Source of the DNA: Adineta steineri | Taxonomy: Eukaryota > Rotifera > Eurotatoria > Adinetida > Adinetidae | Assembly (NCBI GenBank): GCA_905250115.1 | Contig: CAJNOI010000017.1 | Coordinates: 324,685-388,684 of the forward strand | Direction: 5' to 3' | DNA length: 64,000 nt | In this document: positions 1-10,556 of the stretch, in pieces | Layout: every line of letters begins with the position of its first letter | Position numbering within the stretch: position 1 is the first letter of the stretch | Position numbers and translations under genes: made by a program | The notes under the pieces: model-generated | Told to the model about the DNA's origin: nothing | What the model saw: the letters and a program-made list of their open reading frames with translations, nothing else | Databases searched by the model: none

Positions 1-14
1 ATAAACTTACATAA

Positions 15-575
15 TCAAACTTCGACAGCAGTATTACCATTAACAATCATATTTTTTTCTGATTCTTTTGTTTCAATAATAGGCGTATCATTTACTTCAG
101 TTATTTTAAGTTTCTTTGTTTGATCACTTGTTTTTTCATCATTATCATTGCTAGTTTCTTCTGGTTGTTCATCCTCTTGTTCAAGTTCACGTTTTTTACT
201 AATATTATTTTCAGTACCATTTGTAATAACTACTGATGATTCTTCTTTTTCACTTTCATTTACTTCTTTTAATGGTACATTTGCACGACCAGGTGAAACA
301 CATGTCGGAGGTACAGTCATATTTGTATCCGTAACATTTTCTTGTTCAGTAGATTTTCTTGGTGGTATTACTTCACCTTCTTTTGTTTCAATTGATGCTG
401 CTTCTTCAATTGATTTCGAAGATGTTTCTTCAGTGATCGTTTGTTCACCATTGATTTTTTTTGGTGTATCTTCAGTGATTGCTTGTTCACCATTGATTTT
501 TGGTGTATCTTCTTTTGCTAATTCAACAATTGGTGTTGATTCTTCTTTTTGAACAGATACATCGGTATTTTCCAT
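15..575 (-). CDS. Acidic low-complexity protein of unknown function
   Basis: Single open frame of 186 codons from the ATG at 575 to a TGA at 15-17. The protein is rich in Glu, Lys, Thr and Asn and looks disordered throughout. The N-terminal third holds an imperfect tandem repeat with the core TPKKINGEQ followed by acidic residues (about residues 28-55). I see no signal peptide, membrane segment or fold. I do not recognise the family. A GTAAG-like donor on this strand lies just past the stop (positions 1-10), so the transcript may continue into a 3' UTR intron beyond the window. It is divergent from NASP, with about 660 bases between the two starts. Confidence 0.55.
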   Translation of the reverse strand: MENTDVSVQKEESTPIVELAKEDTPKINGEQAITEDTPKKINGEQTITEETSSKSIEEAASIETKEGEVIPPRKSTEQENVTDTNMTVPPTCVSPGRANVPLKEVNESEKEESSVVITNGTENNISKKRELEQEDEQPEETSNDNDEKTSDQTKKLKITEVNDTPIIETKESEKNMIVNGNTAVEV

Positions 576-1236
576 AATTATTTTCTTAAACAAACTAGAA
601 AAAAATACAATGAATTGTTATTTTTAAGTTCGTCTGATATGTTTTCTTACTGAATATAAGAGATTGAACTTGATGTGACTGATCCGACGATTTGATGTAA
701 AATGAAGATGTACTAGGACATGCAAGAGGTTATATGATGATACAGACGGACGGATAGATACATAGATAGACAGACAGACAAGGGATTATTGTTAAGTTTA
801 AAAGCACAAAGAATAATAGATTACAATTTGAAAAAAATCTTAATTATAATTGAATTTCATTAAAAATATTTATAAATGAAATTTATTAGTATTAATTTCA
901 ATAAAAAAAACGAATAATATAATTTTTATTCATTGGTGAATTTAATAAACCAATAGGAAAACATCAAATAGCTGTAATATAATCGTAAGAATCATGTCAG
1001 TGTTCTTCTTTGTCTGTTAGTAAAGAAAGGTAGTATTTCAATGTATACAGAAATTTCAGCCGTTTCTGATATTGAAAATGCGAAAAGATCTGATCGTACA
1101 AGTACAGCCGGTGAAATGATAAGCAGAATTTCATAGAAATTAAAAAAGATGATGAAATGAAAATAAATTCGAAAATACTCAATGAAGAATTAATTATTGT
1201 TTAATTGAATGGCTTTTTATTCTAGATTAATAAACT
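576..1236. other. Divergent intergenic region between the acidic gene and NASP
   Basis: AT-rich spacer that presumably holds both promoters. At about 743-781 there is a short run of GATA/GACA-type tetranucleotides. The open frame at 997-1182 has no family resemblance and I do not accept it as a gene. Confidence 0.5.
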
Positions 1237-2452
1237 ATGGCAGCAACAACCACAAATTATACTGAAATACAGTACGTTTCTTATGTTTATAGTTAGAATT
1301 AATCTTAATTTACAATCCGATAGAAGTTTCAAAGATCTATTGACAGTTTATTATTCCCTAATGAGCAAAGATTAACCAAATATTATTATTTAGAGATGAA
1401 GAAGCGAATGCATCATTTCTACTTGGTAAACGTGATGTATTATTAAATAATTATCAATCAGCATGTGATCATTTATCAAAAGCATGTGAACGAATGTAAG
1501 AAAACTTGTCTATTTAAACAAATATTTATCTTAAATTTTTTTCCAGTGTTAAATTACGTGGAAAAGATACGGTACCTGAACTTGCGGAACCGTATTTTTA
1601 TTATGGTCAAGCATTACTTTATCTTAGTCTTAGTGAACAACAAGTCTTCGGTAGTGATATTGTTAAAGGTTAATATAAAATATAATTTGTTTTCTTTCTG
1701 ATAAACGCCGTGGATTTCTAGATACAGATAATGATGAGAATGAAATTATCGAAGAAGAAGATATACAAGAACAAGAAGAAAATGCTGATGGAAAAGAAGA
1801 AGAACAAGAAGATGATTCAATACCAGATGATGAAAATGTGAATGATCTTGAACGTGCATTTGAAATTCTTGAATGTGCACATATGATATTCTCAAACATG
1901 TCTGAAACAAGTCCTAACGATGCACATATTATAACACGTTTAGCTGATATTCATGTTATGCTTGCAGATATTTGTAATGAAAATGGCGATCATGAAAATG
2001 CTCTTTCACATGTACTTAAAGCTATTGAATTACAAGAAACATTAAATGAACAGCAACGTTATCGATTACTTGCTGAAAGTTATTATAAATTAGGTTTAAT
2101 TTATGAATTAATTAGTAAATTTTCCGAAGCTATGGAAAGTTTTACTAAAGCTATTGATGCAATTAATCAAGCTATTCAAAAATTAGATGGTGATGATAAA
2201 GAAGCTGAACGTGAAGAACTTAAATCACTTTTACCATCAATTGAACTTAAACTTAATGATGCAAAATCATCCATTGCTGAACAACATTTAATTATTCAAG
2301 CACGAAAAATTCTCTCAGGAACAAATAATACAACAGATACGAAAACACTTGAAGCGCCAGCTAAAGATATAACATTAAATATTCGTCATAAAAGACCAAT
2401 AGCTGATACTGAAAACGATGAAGAAGCAAATAAAAAAGTTAAAAATGAATAA
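1237..2452 (+). CDS. NASP: NASP-like histone H3/H1 chaperone (SHNi-TPR protein)
   Basis: Exons 1237-1271, 1394-1495, 1547-1668 and 1722-2452 close to 329 codons plus a stop. NASP binds histones H3/H4 and H1 and keeps a soluble nuclear histone pool. Residues about 13-45 (ASFLLGKRDVLLNNYQSACD) form the first TPR, followed by the NASP-type stretch with PYFYYGQALLYLS. An acidic block rich in Glu and Asp (about residues 88-125) interrupts TPR2, as is typical of the family. TPRs 3 and 4 follow at about 150-230, including YYKLGLIYELISKFSEAMES. The C-terminus has a basic cluster (HKRP, NKKVKNE) that fits a nuclear localisation signal. Length is short compared with vertebrate NASP but close to invertebrate forms. 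The assignment is firm at family level. Confidence 0.9.
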
Positions 2453-2543
2453 TAATAAAGAAAAAAAAATATACATATATGTTCTGTACTGTTAATATTG
2501 TAAATGTGAAATAAAACAATAAATTCAAACTTATTTCTTGTAG

Positions 2544-3659
2544 ATGGATTTTAGTCATTTAGCTTTTGAAATTCAATGGGAACAATGCTTTTCTCTGATA
2601 GATAAATGGGAAACAACAATGATAGATCGTATAAAAACTATTCATCAAGAAAAATCATTGGAAATTCAAACCTATAAAAAACAAGCTGAAAAAACATATT
2701 TTCTTGAAAAAACAAATTTTATTTTAAATATGAATGAATATTTTCAACATTCACATATATTATCCAATGAAATAAATATATTTAAAAAGAAATTAAATCA
2801 ACTTAAACAAAATATTATTCAACGTCCATTACCATTAAATATTGATATTGAAACAAATTTATTGAATAATCCGATAACTATACATCAAAATTTTGATAAA
2901 CATACATTTAATCAAAGAAAAATAGTTATGGAATATAAATTACAAATCGAATCAATTTATTTAATAGCAACATCAAATAATCAAATAATACTTGTTAATA
3001 ATCAATTAAAAATTTATTTATATGATAAATTAATTGGTTTTATTGATGAAATAAATTTATTAGATTATACAGATGAATATCTAAATGATATATGTTGGTC
3101 AACAACATATAAAAATTTTCTTCTTCTTTGTGATCATTCATTATGGTCATTAGAAAATTTATATTTAAAAAAACTTGCACATATATCAAATAAAAAACAT
3201 TTTGTAAATAATTTAACATCATTTCATAATTATCTTTTTCTTATTTATAATCAAGGTGAATTTATTGATCGATGGATAATACAACCGGAATGGAAATTAA
3301 CTAAACGTTGGACAAAACATTATCATCAAAATGATTATCTTATATCGATAAGTTCAAATAATGATTATTTACTTTTATATACAAATAAATTTATTCAATT
3401 ATGTTCAGATGATTTAATAATACAATATACAATTGATTTAACCGATCAAGAACATATCTATTCAAATTTTATTTTTTTATCTTCATATCAAATCTGGTTA
3501 ACAATTGATAAACAAACTCAATTAATAAATTATTTTCATAAAAATACGAGAATTATTCAATCACTTGATCAGATATCTATTAGACATATTAGTTCTATGG
3601 GAGATGAATTAGCATTGATTACAAATGATAATTGCTGTTTACAGATTATTTCGATTTAA
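2544..3659 (+). CDS. Coiled-coil plus beta-rich (propeller-like) protein, family not recognised
   Basis: Intronless frame of 371 codons. Residues about 20-100 are helical and charged (IDRIKTIHQEKSLEIQTYKK), like the coiled coil of TRIM-type proteins but without a RING or B-box. Residues about 125-371 are a string of short hydrophobic beta strands with recurring W, Y and turn residues, suggesting an NHL/WD-like propeller; this fold is an inference. There is no signal peptide. The ATG follows a pyrimidine-rich tract ending TTGTAG, and the NASP stop is only 91 bases upstream on the same strand, so the gene may be the downstream member of an operon served by SL trans-splicing. The lack of introns is unusual beside its neighbours. 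Confidence 0.7.
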   Translation: MDFSHLAFEIQWEQCFSLIDKWETTMIDRIKTIHQEKSLEIQTYKKQAEKTYFLEKTNFILNMNEYFQHSHILSNEINIFKKKLNQLKQNIIQRPLPLNIDIETNLLNNPITIHQNFDKHTFNQRKIVMEYKLQIESIYLIATSNNQIILVNNQLKIYLYDKLIGFIDEINLLDYTDEYLNDICWSTTYKNFLLLCDHSLWSLENLYLKKLAHISNKKHFVNNLTSFHNYLFLIYNQGEFIDRWIIQPEWKLTKRWTKHYHQNDYLISISSNNDYLLLYTNKFIQLCSDDLIIQYTIDLTDQEHIYSNFIFLSSYQIWLTIDKQTQLINYFHKNTRIIQSLDQISIRHISSMGDELALITNDNCCLQIISI

Positions 3660-3766
3660 ATTAATTAGATATATATTCTTTAGTTTCTCTTTCTTTTTTT
3701 TGTTTATTTTTGATATGTAAATTATGAAAAAAAGATACAAACATGATTATTTTAGATAATAGAAAT

Positions 3767-6451
3767 ATGTCAAAAGCAACAATTACAATTTTATGTCCAA
3801 GTGGACATCGACGAAAATCACAAATGACACCCAATAGCAATTTACTTCAAGTAAGAAAGTTTTAAATGAACATCACGGCTAGAGGTATCAGGAACGGGAA
3901 TTCATCTCGTCTTTGTAAACCGAGCTACTGAGCTAATTACAATATTAATGAGTCTAGACTAAGGTCCGGCGGAACCGCCACGATCTCTATCCCGACCGGA
4001 TCGGATTGGGATGGATTAGTGGCGTAACCACACTGGGATCAGAAGGAGGTTAACCCCATTACCCGGATTTTTTAGTTACTGAACCTGTCAGTCAAAAAAT
4101 CCAAAAGATTAGACAGTTTTGGGGCTGAGCTCTATCATCCTTAAATTTCTGGTTACGCCACTAGGACGGATATCCCTGTTAAAAACGGAATAGGGACTAC
4201 GGAGTCTCGAGTAAATATACTGATGGGTTTCAAGTCTGGATGAATTGTATTCACAAAAAATAGTAACGGCATCAAAAATTCCGAGAAAATATTTTACCGG
4301 GATCGAGATGAAAAAACTCGGTCCCGCCAGACCCTAGTCTAAACTCCCGTATTGAATCGCTTATACAAAGTCTTTGCTTAATTCAATAATGTATCCTAAC
4401 TTAGGAGTTTAAATGAATTCGATTAGTTGTTAACAATAGATATATGATTTTTTTTTATAGGTGCTGGAAGATATGTGTCATCAAGAAAGTTTAGATTCGG
4501 CTGATTGGGGTCTTATGTAAGTTAGATATATATACTTTTATTTATAATTATGAAAATCTTTTGTTTAGACATCAACGTAAAAAATGTGATTTAACAATGC
4601 CATGGCGTTTAGCAAGTATACCAACGAATGCTCTATTGGAAATGTATAAATTAGATGAACGTCGACCAACAAGCGATGTAACTGTACAATTACATTTACC
4701 GGATAATTCAAGACATGCTGGTAGTTTTCAACCTTCTGTTACACTTAAAGAAATGCTTGATTGGTATCGTTGTCAACCAGACAAGTAAATTTTTATTAAA
4801 ATAACAACATTTTTTTAATTGTATTTGTTTCTTTAAATTTAAGTATCGTTTCTACATTTGATAAATCAATAAATACTGAAAATAAATTATATCCAGTATG
4901 TTCATATATGAGTGAAGAAATCATTGGTGATTATGCTTTATCAAATACTACATTACGTGAATTAGGTCTTACAAGTGGAGCAGCTGTTATTCGGTAAATA
5001 AATTCTTTTCATATTCTTGTATAAATATCCGATTTATTTATAGTTATAATTACCGATCGATGACTGACGAAGATTTAACTAAGGTTAACACTCGTATTGA
5101 TGAGAAAATTGCTCGTCGACGTCCTCCACCACCGCAACAACAACAACAACAACCAACAACAGAACCACCTACTCGTATTCAAAATTCGTCTGCTACAACA
5201 GAAAAGACTCCTGTTCAATCCTTACCTCCAACGACAGTATCTAGTTCTAGTTATCCTGTCATCGATACATCTGTATCATCATTTAACAATCAAGAATTTT
5301 CTATATTTCGTGATGCTCCTGTTTCTCGTCCAACGAACACAACAGTATATTATTCCTTGTATTGTTTAAGAAAAAGTAACAACTCTTTTTCTTTCACTAG
5401 TCTCAACAACAATCAAAAACATTAGCTGAAGCACTTGGTATAAATGTTTCATTTGATCATCATCCATTCTTACAACAGCAACAACAACAACATCAACAAC
5501 AACCTCAAACTGATTTTAGTACTTTTAAAGTAATTTTTCTGTACATTTGAAATGAAAATAATTTCTAATCCACTATTTTAGTTTCCTGAAGCGACTAAAG
5601 GTCAAAATCTTCTACAAAATGACGCTTCCGATAATCGTCAAAATACACGAGATTCCAAAGTAAGTTTTATTTTCATAAAAATCTAACATTCTATCTATTC
5701 ATATTAATAGACATGTGATCGTCATACAATGGCTTATGATCTTACCAAAGTACCTGCACCATCAACAAATAAAACTGAAGACTTACCAGATAGTTTTTTT
5801 GAATTAACACCCGATGATCTTCGATCCGTTTTAAATACTTTAAGACAACAAGGGTAAAATTTCCTTTTTTTGAAAATATTTTTCATATCCTATTCATTTA
5901 GTGCGGAAGATAATCCATTAGAAACTCGTTTAATGCGTGAAAGAGCTCAATCAGCACGTGCTGTTGCATATAAACATATAGTAATTCGATTTGTTATTAA
6001 TTCTAATTGTGTACTTCAAGGATTATTTTATCCCGATGAACCTGTTTCAAAACTTCTTGAATTTGCTCGTACAAATCTTATTTGTTCTCAATTGAAACAA
6101 TTAGATTTTTATTTATATACATCACCACCACGTGTTGTTTTATCGGATTTAAAAAAACAATTATCTGCTTATGATTTAATACCAGCTGCCTATGTTTATC
6201 TTGGTCATTCAAAAGTTTCACCACTTATTCTTGAACTTGCATCGAATGTTCGTTTAGGAACTATTGATGAAGCTAATCAAATTGTTGCACAACATGTATT
6301 TAATCGTACAACATCAATGAATCAAGATGAAGTATCGATTACAGAAACAAATACTAATAATCGTTCAAATAAACGAAATGTACCGGCTACGAATCTTGAT
6401 GATAAACAGATCCGTGATAAATTAAGTAAATTTTTACCTGGTAAAAAATAA
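3767..6451 (+). CDS. ASPSCR1: ASPSCR1/TUG, UBX-domain tether protein
   Basis: Exons 3767-3850, 4461-4516, 4569-4784, 4844-4993, 5044-5344, 5401-5529, 5582-5659, 5711-5853 and 5902-6451 give 568 residues (human about 553). TUG binds p97/VCP and, in vertebrates, retains GLUT4 vesicles near the Golgi. The N-terminal ubiquitin-like domain is clear (ILCPSGHRR, then NLLQ|VLEDMC across intron 1, then PWRLASIPTNALLEM). A second ubiquitin-like segment ends LGLTSGAAVIR. The middle is a Gln/Pro-rich linker. The C-terminal UBX domain lies at about residues 400-485 (IVIRFVINSNCVLQGLFYP and YDLIPAAYVYLG). An in-frame ATG at 3743 could add 8 residues; I chose 3767 because the UBL begins right after it. Intron 1 (610 bases) carries nested inverted-repeat elements. 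Confidence 0.92.
3950..4346. mobile_element. MITE-like element in ASPSCR1 intron 1 (outer of a nested pair)
   Basis: GC-richer than its surroundings. The ends form imperfect terminal inverted repeats: GAGTCTAGACTAAGGTCCGG on the left against the reverse complement of the right end, GAGTTTAGACTAGGGTCTGG. The similarity runs on for roughly 50 bases. No coding capacity. I could not settle a target-site duplication. Confidence 0.55.
4019..4161. mobile_element. Short TA-flanked inverted-repeat element nested in the outer MITE
   Basis: Terminal inverted repeat GTGGCGTAACCA at the left and TGGTTACGCCAC at the right, exact over 12 bases. A TA dinucleotide flanks each side, as expected for Tc1/mariner-type insertion. 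At 143 bp it is non-coding and non-autonomous. Confidence 0.6.
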
Positions 6452-7032
6452 ACCGTTAAATTGCTTCTTTTATGTATTTATTTTATTCTTGAATTTAACA
6501 AAAAAAAATAAAATTATATAAACTATTAAAATTTAATAGCAAAGAATTCACTGATAAGGAAGGAAAAATTCCTTTGAAAATATTTCTTAATCCAAACAAA
6601 AGCATTAGCAGAATCGAAAGAAAGAATGTCAAATTCCATGGGAATCATGTAGGAGAAGAATTCGATGACTCCATTAACAATAAATGTCATGACATTGAAA
6701 TAAGTAAATCTATTACTGTTAACAATTGATTAATATTAGACAATGGTCTATTGTTTCTCATATGTAATTTTAATTTCAAACGTCTCTGCGACTTGCAAAC
6801 ACATTTAAAGATAAATACATATAAGTCTCCAATACTTATCTACATTTTGTATAATTTCATGTTCCGATGATTTATGTATATATCATTTGATCTTGATAGA
6901 TTTTCTTATTTACGATCGTATTAAACAAAATAGATTATGTACAATAGTGCATTTTATTCAAGTATAGAATTAACAAACAATGATATTTTTTATATAAAAA
7001 AGAAAATCTCGAATTATCTTGTCTCTTTATGA
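6452..7032. other. Intergenic, ASPSCR1 to antistasin-like gene
   Basis: Convergent 3' ends. AT-rich with AATAAA-type signals near 6500. I see nothing else. Confidence 0.5.
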
Positions 7033-7308
7033 TCAATAGAGAATTTGTGATTTACCATAACCTTGACGATGTCTTGGATGAGCATTTGGATGTCTTCCTG
7101 TACAAATATTTGATGGTCGACAACGACAAATTGGACAATCATTTGCATCAAGAACATGACCACATTGACAATACATTGAACATGTTGGTGGACATCTTTT
7201 ATGACCATTACGTGGATAATTAGGATATGCTTCGGTACCAGTTGGCATGAGCCAAAGACAAAGAGCAATTACATATAACGTAAAGAATAATAATACTTTG
7301 GCATGCAT
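7033..7308 (-). CDS. Small secreted antistasin-like cysteine-rich protein
   Basis: 91 codons in one exon. The N-terminus is a clear signal peptide (MHAKVLLFFTLYVIALCLWL, cleavage likely near TEA). The mature part carries one antistasin-type domain at about residues 39-62: CPPTC, MYCQCG, HVLDAND, CPICRC. Antistasin-family domains are serine-protease inhibitors in leeches and other invertebrates. Here there is only one domain, followed by a short Arg/His/Pro-rich tail. Inhibitory activity is an inference; the reactive-site residue cannot be fixed by eye. Antisense frames over the same bases are shadows. Confidence 0.75.
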   Translation of the reverse strand: MHAKVLLFFTLYVIALCLWLMPTGTEAYPNYPRNGHKRCPPTCSMYCQCGHVLDANDCPICRCRPSNICTGRHPNAHPRHRQGYGKSQILY

Positions 7309-7778
7309 CTTGTGTATATAATAAGTAATACGAACTAAGAAAAATTATTTTTTCTTTTGCTTAGTAATAAACGAGTATATATACGTATACTCGAACAGAA
7401 CCGGAAGACATAAACATTCCAACGACGTCATAGACATGAATCAGACATATTCTTATCTTTTCTAGGCTATATGCGTCAATCTTTATCATGAGTTTTCTCT
7501 TCTATTGATAAACTATATGGTACTTCGACTCTTTAGTGTACCGCCAAAAGATATTGGTACCAGATGTCGCTATGTCATAGTATTTAAACTGTAACAGAAA
7601 TATATGGTAAATATAAAAATTATTATAAAATTTAGTAGTAAATCAGATATTCGAAATTATTATTAATATTTCCAAGAGAAAAGAAATTTAGTAGTAAAAA
7701 TTCTAAACTCCAATAAAATGATTTGACAAGTAAATGCGATTGAGTCATCAATGAACAGTTCTATAATTAAAATTAAGA
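7309..7778. promoter_or_regulatory. Divergent promoter region
   Basis: Spacer between two divergently transcribed genes. A TATATA run lies about 65 bases upstream of the antistasin-like ATG (about 7375-7390). No other motif recognised. Confidence 0.35.
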
Positions 7779-9319
7779 ATGTTCCGGGTAAATCAATCTC
7801 TTTGTTCTATTCGATTAATTTCTAATAATTTAATCCGATGTCTTCCTCGTGTTGCTACATCTACGGAACAACCAACAGTCGAAAAAACATCTGATTATGC
7901 AGTAATTAATTCATCAAAACAATCACAAAAAGTTGTATTTAATGATTATAATGTTATTAAACCAGTTTCATCTGGTAAAATTCAATCACGACCCATACCT
8001 AAATCAGTACCAAAATTAATCGATGTACAAACTGGTTTAAATGAATTTATGAAAGAATGTGATGAACGAATGTTATTAACTACAATTGAAAATAAATATA
8101 AACTATTTGATAATAATAATGTTGCAACTTTTATTCAACGTCTTCATGAATTAAATATAAAACGTGATTCGAATGAAAGACATCATCAACGAATGTACGA
8201 TTTTGTTGATTATTTTGGTAAGGGAAAAAACACAGTACTGTGTTTTACTACTATTAACAGATGAAGAAGGGAGTCAATGTAAGAACAGTGACAAATTAAC
8301 TGTAGATCGAAATTATCATCTAATAAAAATAAAGACTAGACGTGTACTAATATATATACATCTAGTACTAGACAATTTCGATAGAAATGGAAATCGAGAT
8401 TATAGCAATCAACATATAGTAATATTGATAAGAAGGTCTAATTCATGGAAACTGTTACTCTCTTTCTCGTTGAGAGGAATCTTACAAGCATAAATCATCT
8501 GCTTACTTGCTTGTGTGTCCGCACTTCACTGACTGGTCGGAGACTTGGTTTTCACAAACTTTGACTGAATGGCAATCGGGATCGAGGAACAGGAATCTGA
8601 AATCGGTTTTTGAAATTGTTTGAATAAATAAAACACATCATTTCTACGAGAAAGAGCTGAGCTAATCTCGAGACGAGCGCAATGTACAGCATAAATATTA
8701 ACATGGAGTTTTATAATAATCACAATCTCAATCTCTTTTAGTATTAAAACATGGTCAACAACTCGATTTTGGACATGTTCTAACTATATATTTTCAATTG
8801 GCTTCGTTAAATGGTAATCTTAGTCTTACATCAAATTCTGGAAATTACGCACTTAAAGCTCTTATTCAATTATTAAAACATAATATTAATAAATATCATT
8901 TACAAGACACGGGTCGTATATTATTATCAATTGAAAATGATCTTCATTGTAATATACATGAAGATGAACGTATTCGACCATTATTTGAAGCACTTCTTCT
9001 TCTAACAAAATTTCGTCAAAATGAACTTGATCGTTTAGATGCTCGATCATTAGCTGAATTAGCTTATGTTTTTGCATCTGAACTTGATCATATATATTTT
9101 ACAAATCTATTAAATGAATATAATCATGATGAATTTTATCATGATAAATATTCTACAATGCTTATGTTTCGTGCATTAAATCGTCGTGGTTATAAACATA
9201 ATCGAACATTAGATATTTGTCTTCATTTTGTACATGAAAACAAAGAAATGTTTGTTGAAGAAATGGATGAAATTAAACAATATTTAAATAAACTTGATTA
9301 CGTTATATCAGAGGAATAA
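7779..9319 (+). CDS. Putative mitochondrial helical-repeat protein
   Basis: Exons 7779-8217 and 8742-9319 join in phase (D-Y-F then V-L-K-H) to 338 residues. The first about 28 residues (MFRVNQSLCSIRLISNNLIR) are rich in Arg and Ser and lack acidic residues, fitting a mitochondrial targeting peptide. After a low-complexity linker the rest is all-helical, with repeated Leu-rich helices such as LLKHNINKYHLQDTGRILLS and ARSLAELAYVFASE. The pattern recalls FASTK-domain or PPR-like mitochondrial RNA proteins, but I see no RAP domain and cannot name a family. The 524-base intron is long for this window. Confidence 0.65.
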
Positions 9320-10556
9320 CTTATTGTTTTTGTATTTTTTTTCTGCTATTTTTAGATATATCTTCATGTCAGATAATACTATTGAAATTTGATTTATTCG
9401 ACGAAGTATCTAACTAAAATATTCTTTTGATATGATATTACACTAAAGTTCTACTAAATAACTTTCTCTTATACACAAAAACAAATGTTAGTACGCAATA
9501 TATTCTGTTTCAGTAGAAACGAGATACTAAAATATAGATATATATAACAGGATTATATTGCAAATAGACTATTAAATACTTTAGGGACATCTTAATCAAT
9601 ATTACATAATGAATTGATGGTGTATTGAAGTAGAAACAAAATAAATAGATACTTTGTTTTCCTTTAATTCGGTTGTATAAAGAATAAACTAGTATCGAAA
9701 CATAAAAAATTCCGCTCGGCTCTATCTTTTGTTAAAGCAAAGACTAAACTCTTTGGCTTCTCTGTCTTACATCATTGCCTTTTCAATAATAATGCAAGTG
9801 ATTATGACATTGAAATTTTCTTTTAATAATACGACTTACAGTTATTTACTCAATTCGATTTAAGTGAAAAGAAAACAATAGCTTACATTTTTATAAAAAC
9901 ATTATTTCATCATCGATAAAATCGAATATATTTTTAAACATAAATGTATCATGTATTATTCACGATGTCAGTTATCGGATATTATTTTGTGATTTGAGTG
10001 CGTATTCTTTGACATAATGTCAAAAATAAGAAAAAATCGTTTAATTCAAGGGCACTTAAAATTCGCCTATTTACTTTTGAAATATTACTTTTTTTTGTCA
10101 TTCATTACAGTACTTAGTCAAACATTTGTCTTCAATCTTTCGAAAAGAAAACATTCTTTTTTTTATGGTTTTGTAAAAACTTAATCGTCTGTAAACACTT
10201 TTAACCTTTCGTCAGGAACTTTTATTTTACTAATTATTCACGTGACATTCATTTGGCAACTATGAATAATGTCTACTTAAACAAGAAAGAAATCTCGCGA
10301 TAGCATATATATAGATAGACTTCTCTTCATCAATAATAAAATGGGTATGGGGGCAAATGAGCGAAAGACAATTCAGCGGAATGATTTTTCATGATGAGGA
10401 TATAGACGAAAAGTGAGGGTGAGGGCGAAAGGTGTTTCGCAGTTATGACTTTCGCTCAATGGACACCGTATCATAAAATATGGTAACATTTTTTTTATTC
10501 TAAATTTATTTATCAAAAAAAAATTATACATATAGATTCGAAATAAAATAATCAAA
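9320..10556. other. Intergenic between convergent genes
   Basis: About 1.2 kb of AT-rich DNA between two gene 3' ends. The open frame at 10373-10690 largely overlaps the 3' end of OSGIN and is not a gene. I see no repeat structure or RNA gene. Confidence 0.45.

Noticed and set aside
8228-8243. Palindrome AACACAGTACTGTGTT as an operator or hairpin
   Set aside because: Isolated short palindrome in an intron without any partner structure.
8218-8741. Open frames within the intron of the putative mitochondrial gene
   Set aside because: Exons on either side join in phase across it; the frames lack any recognisable feature.
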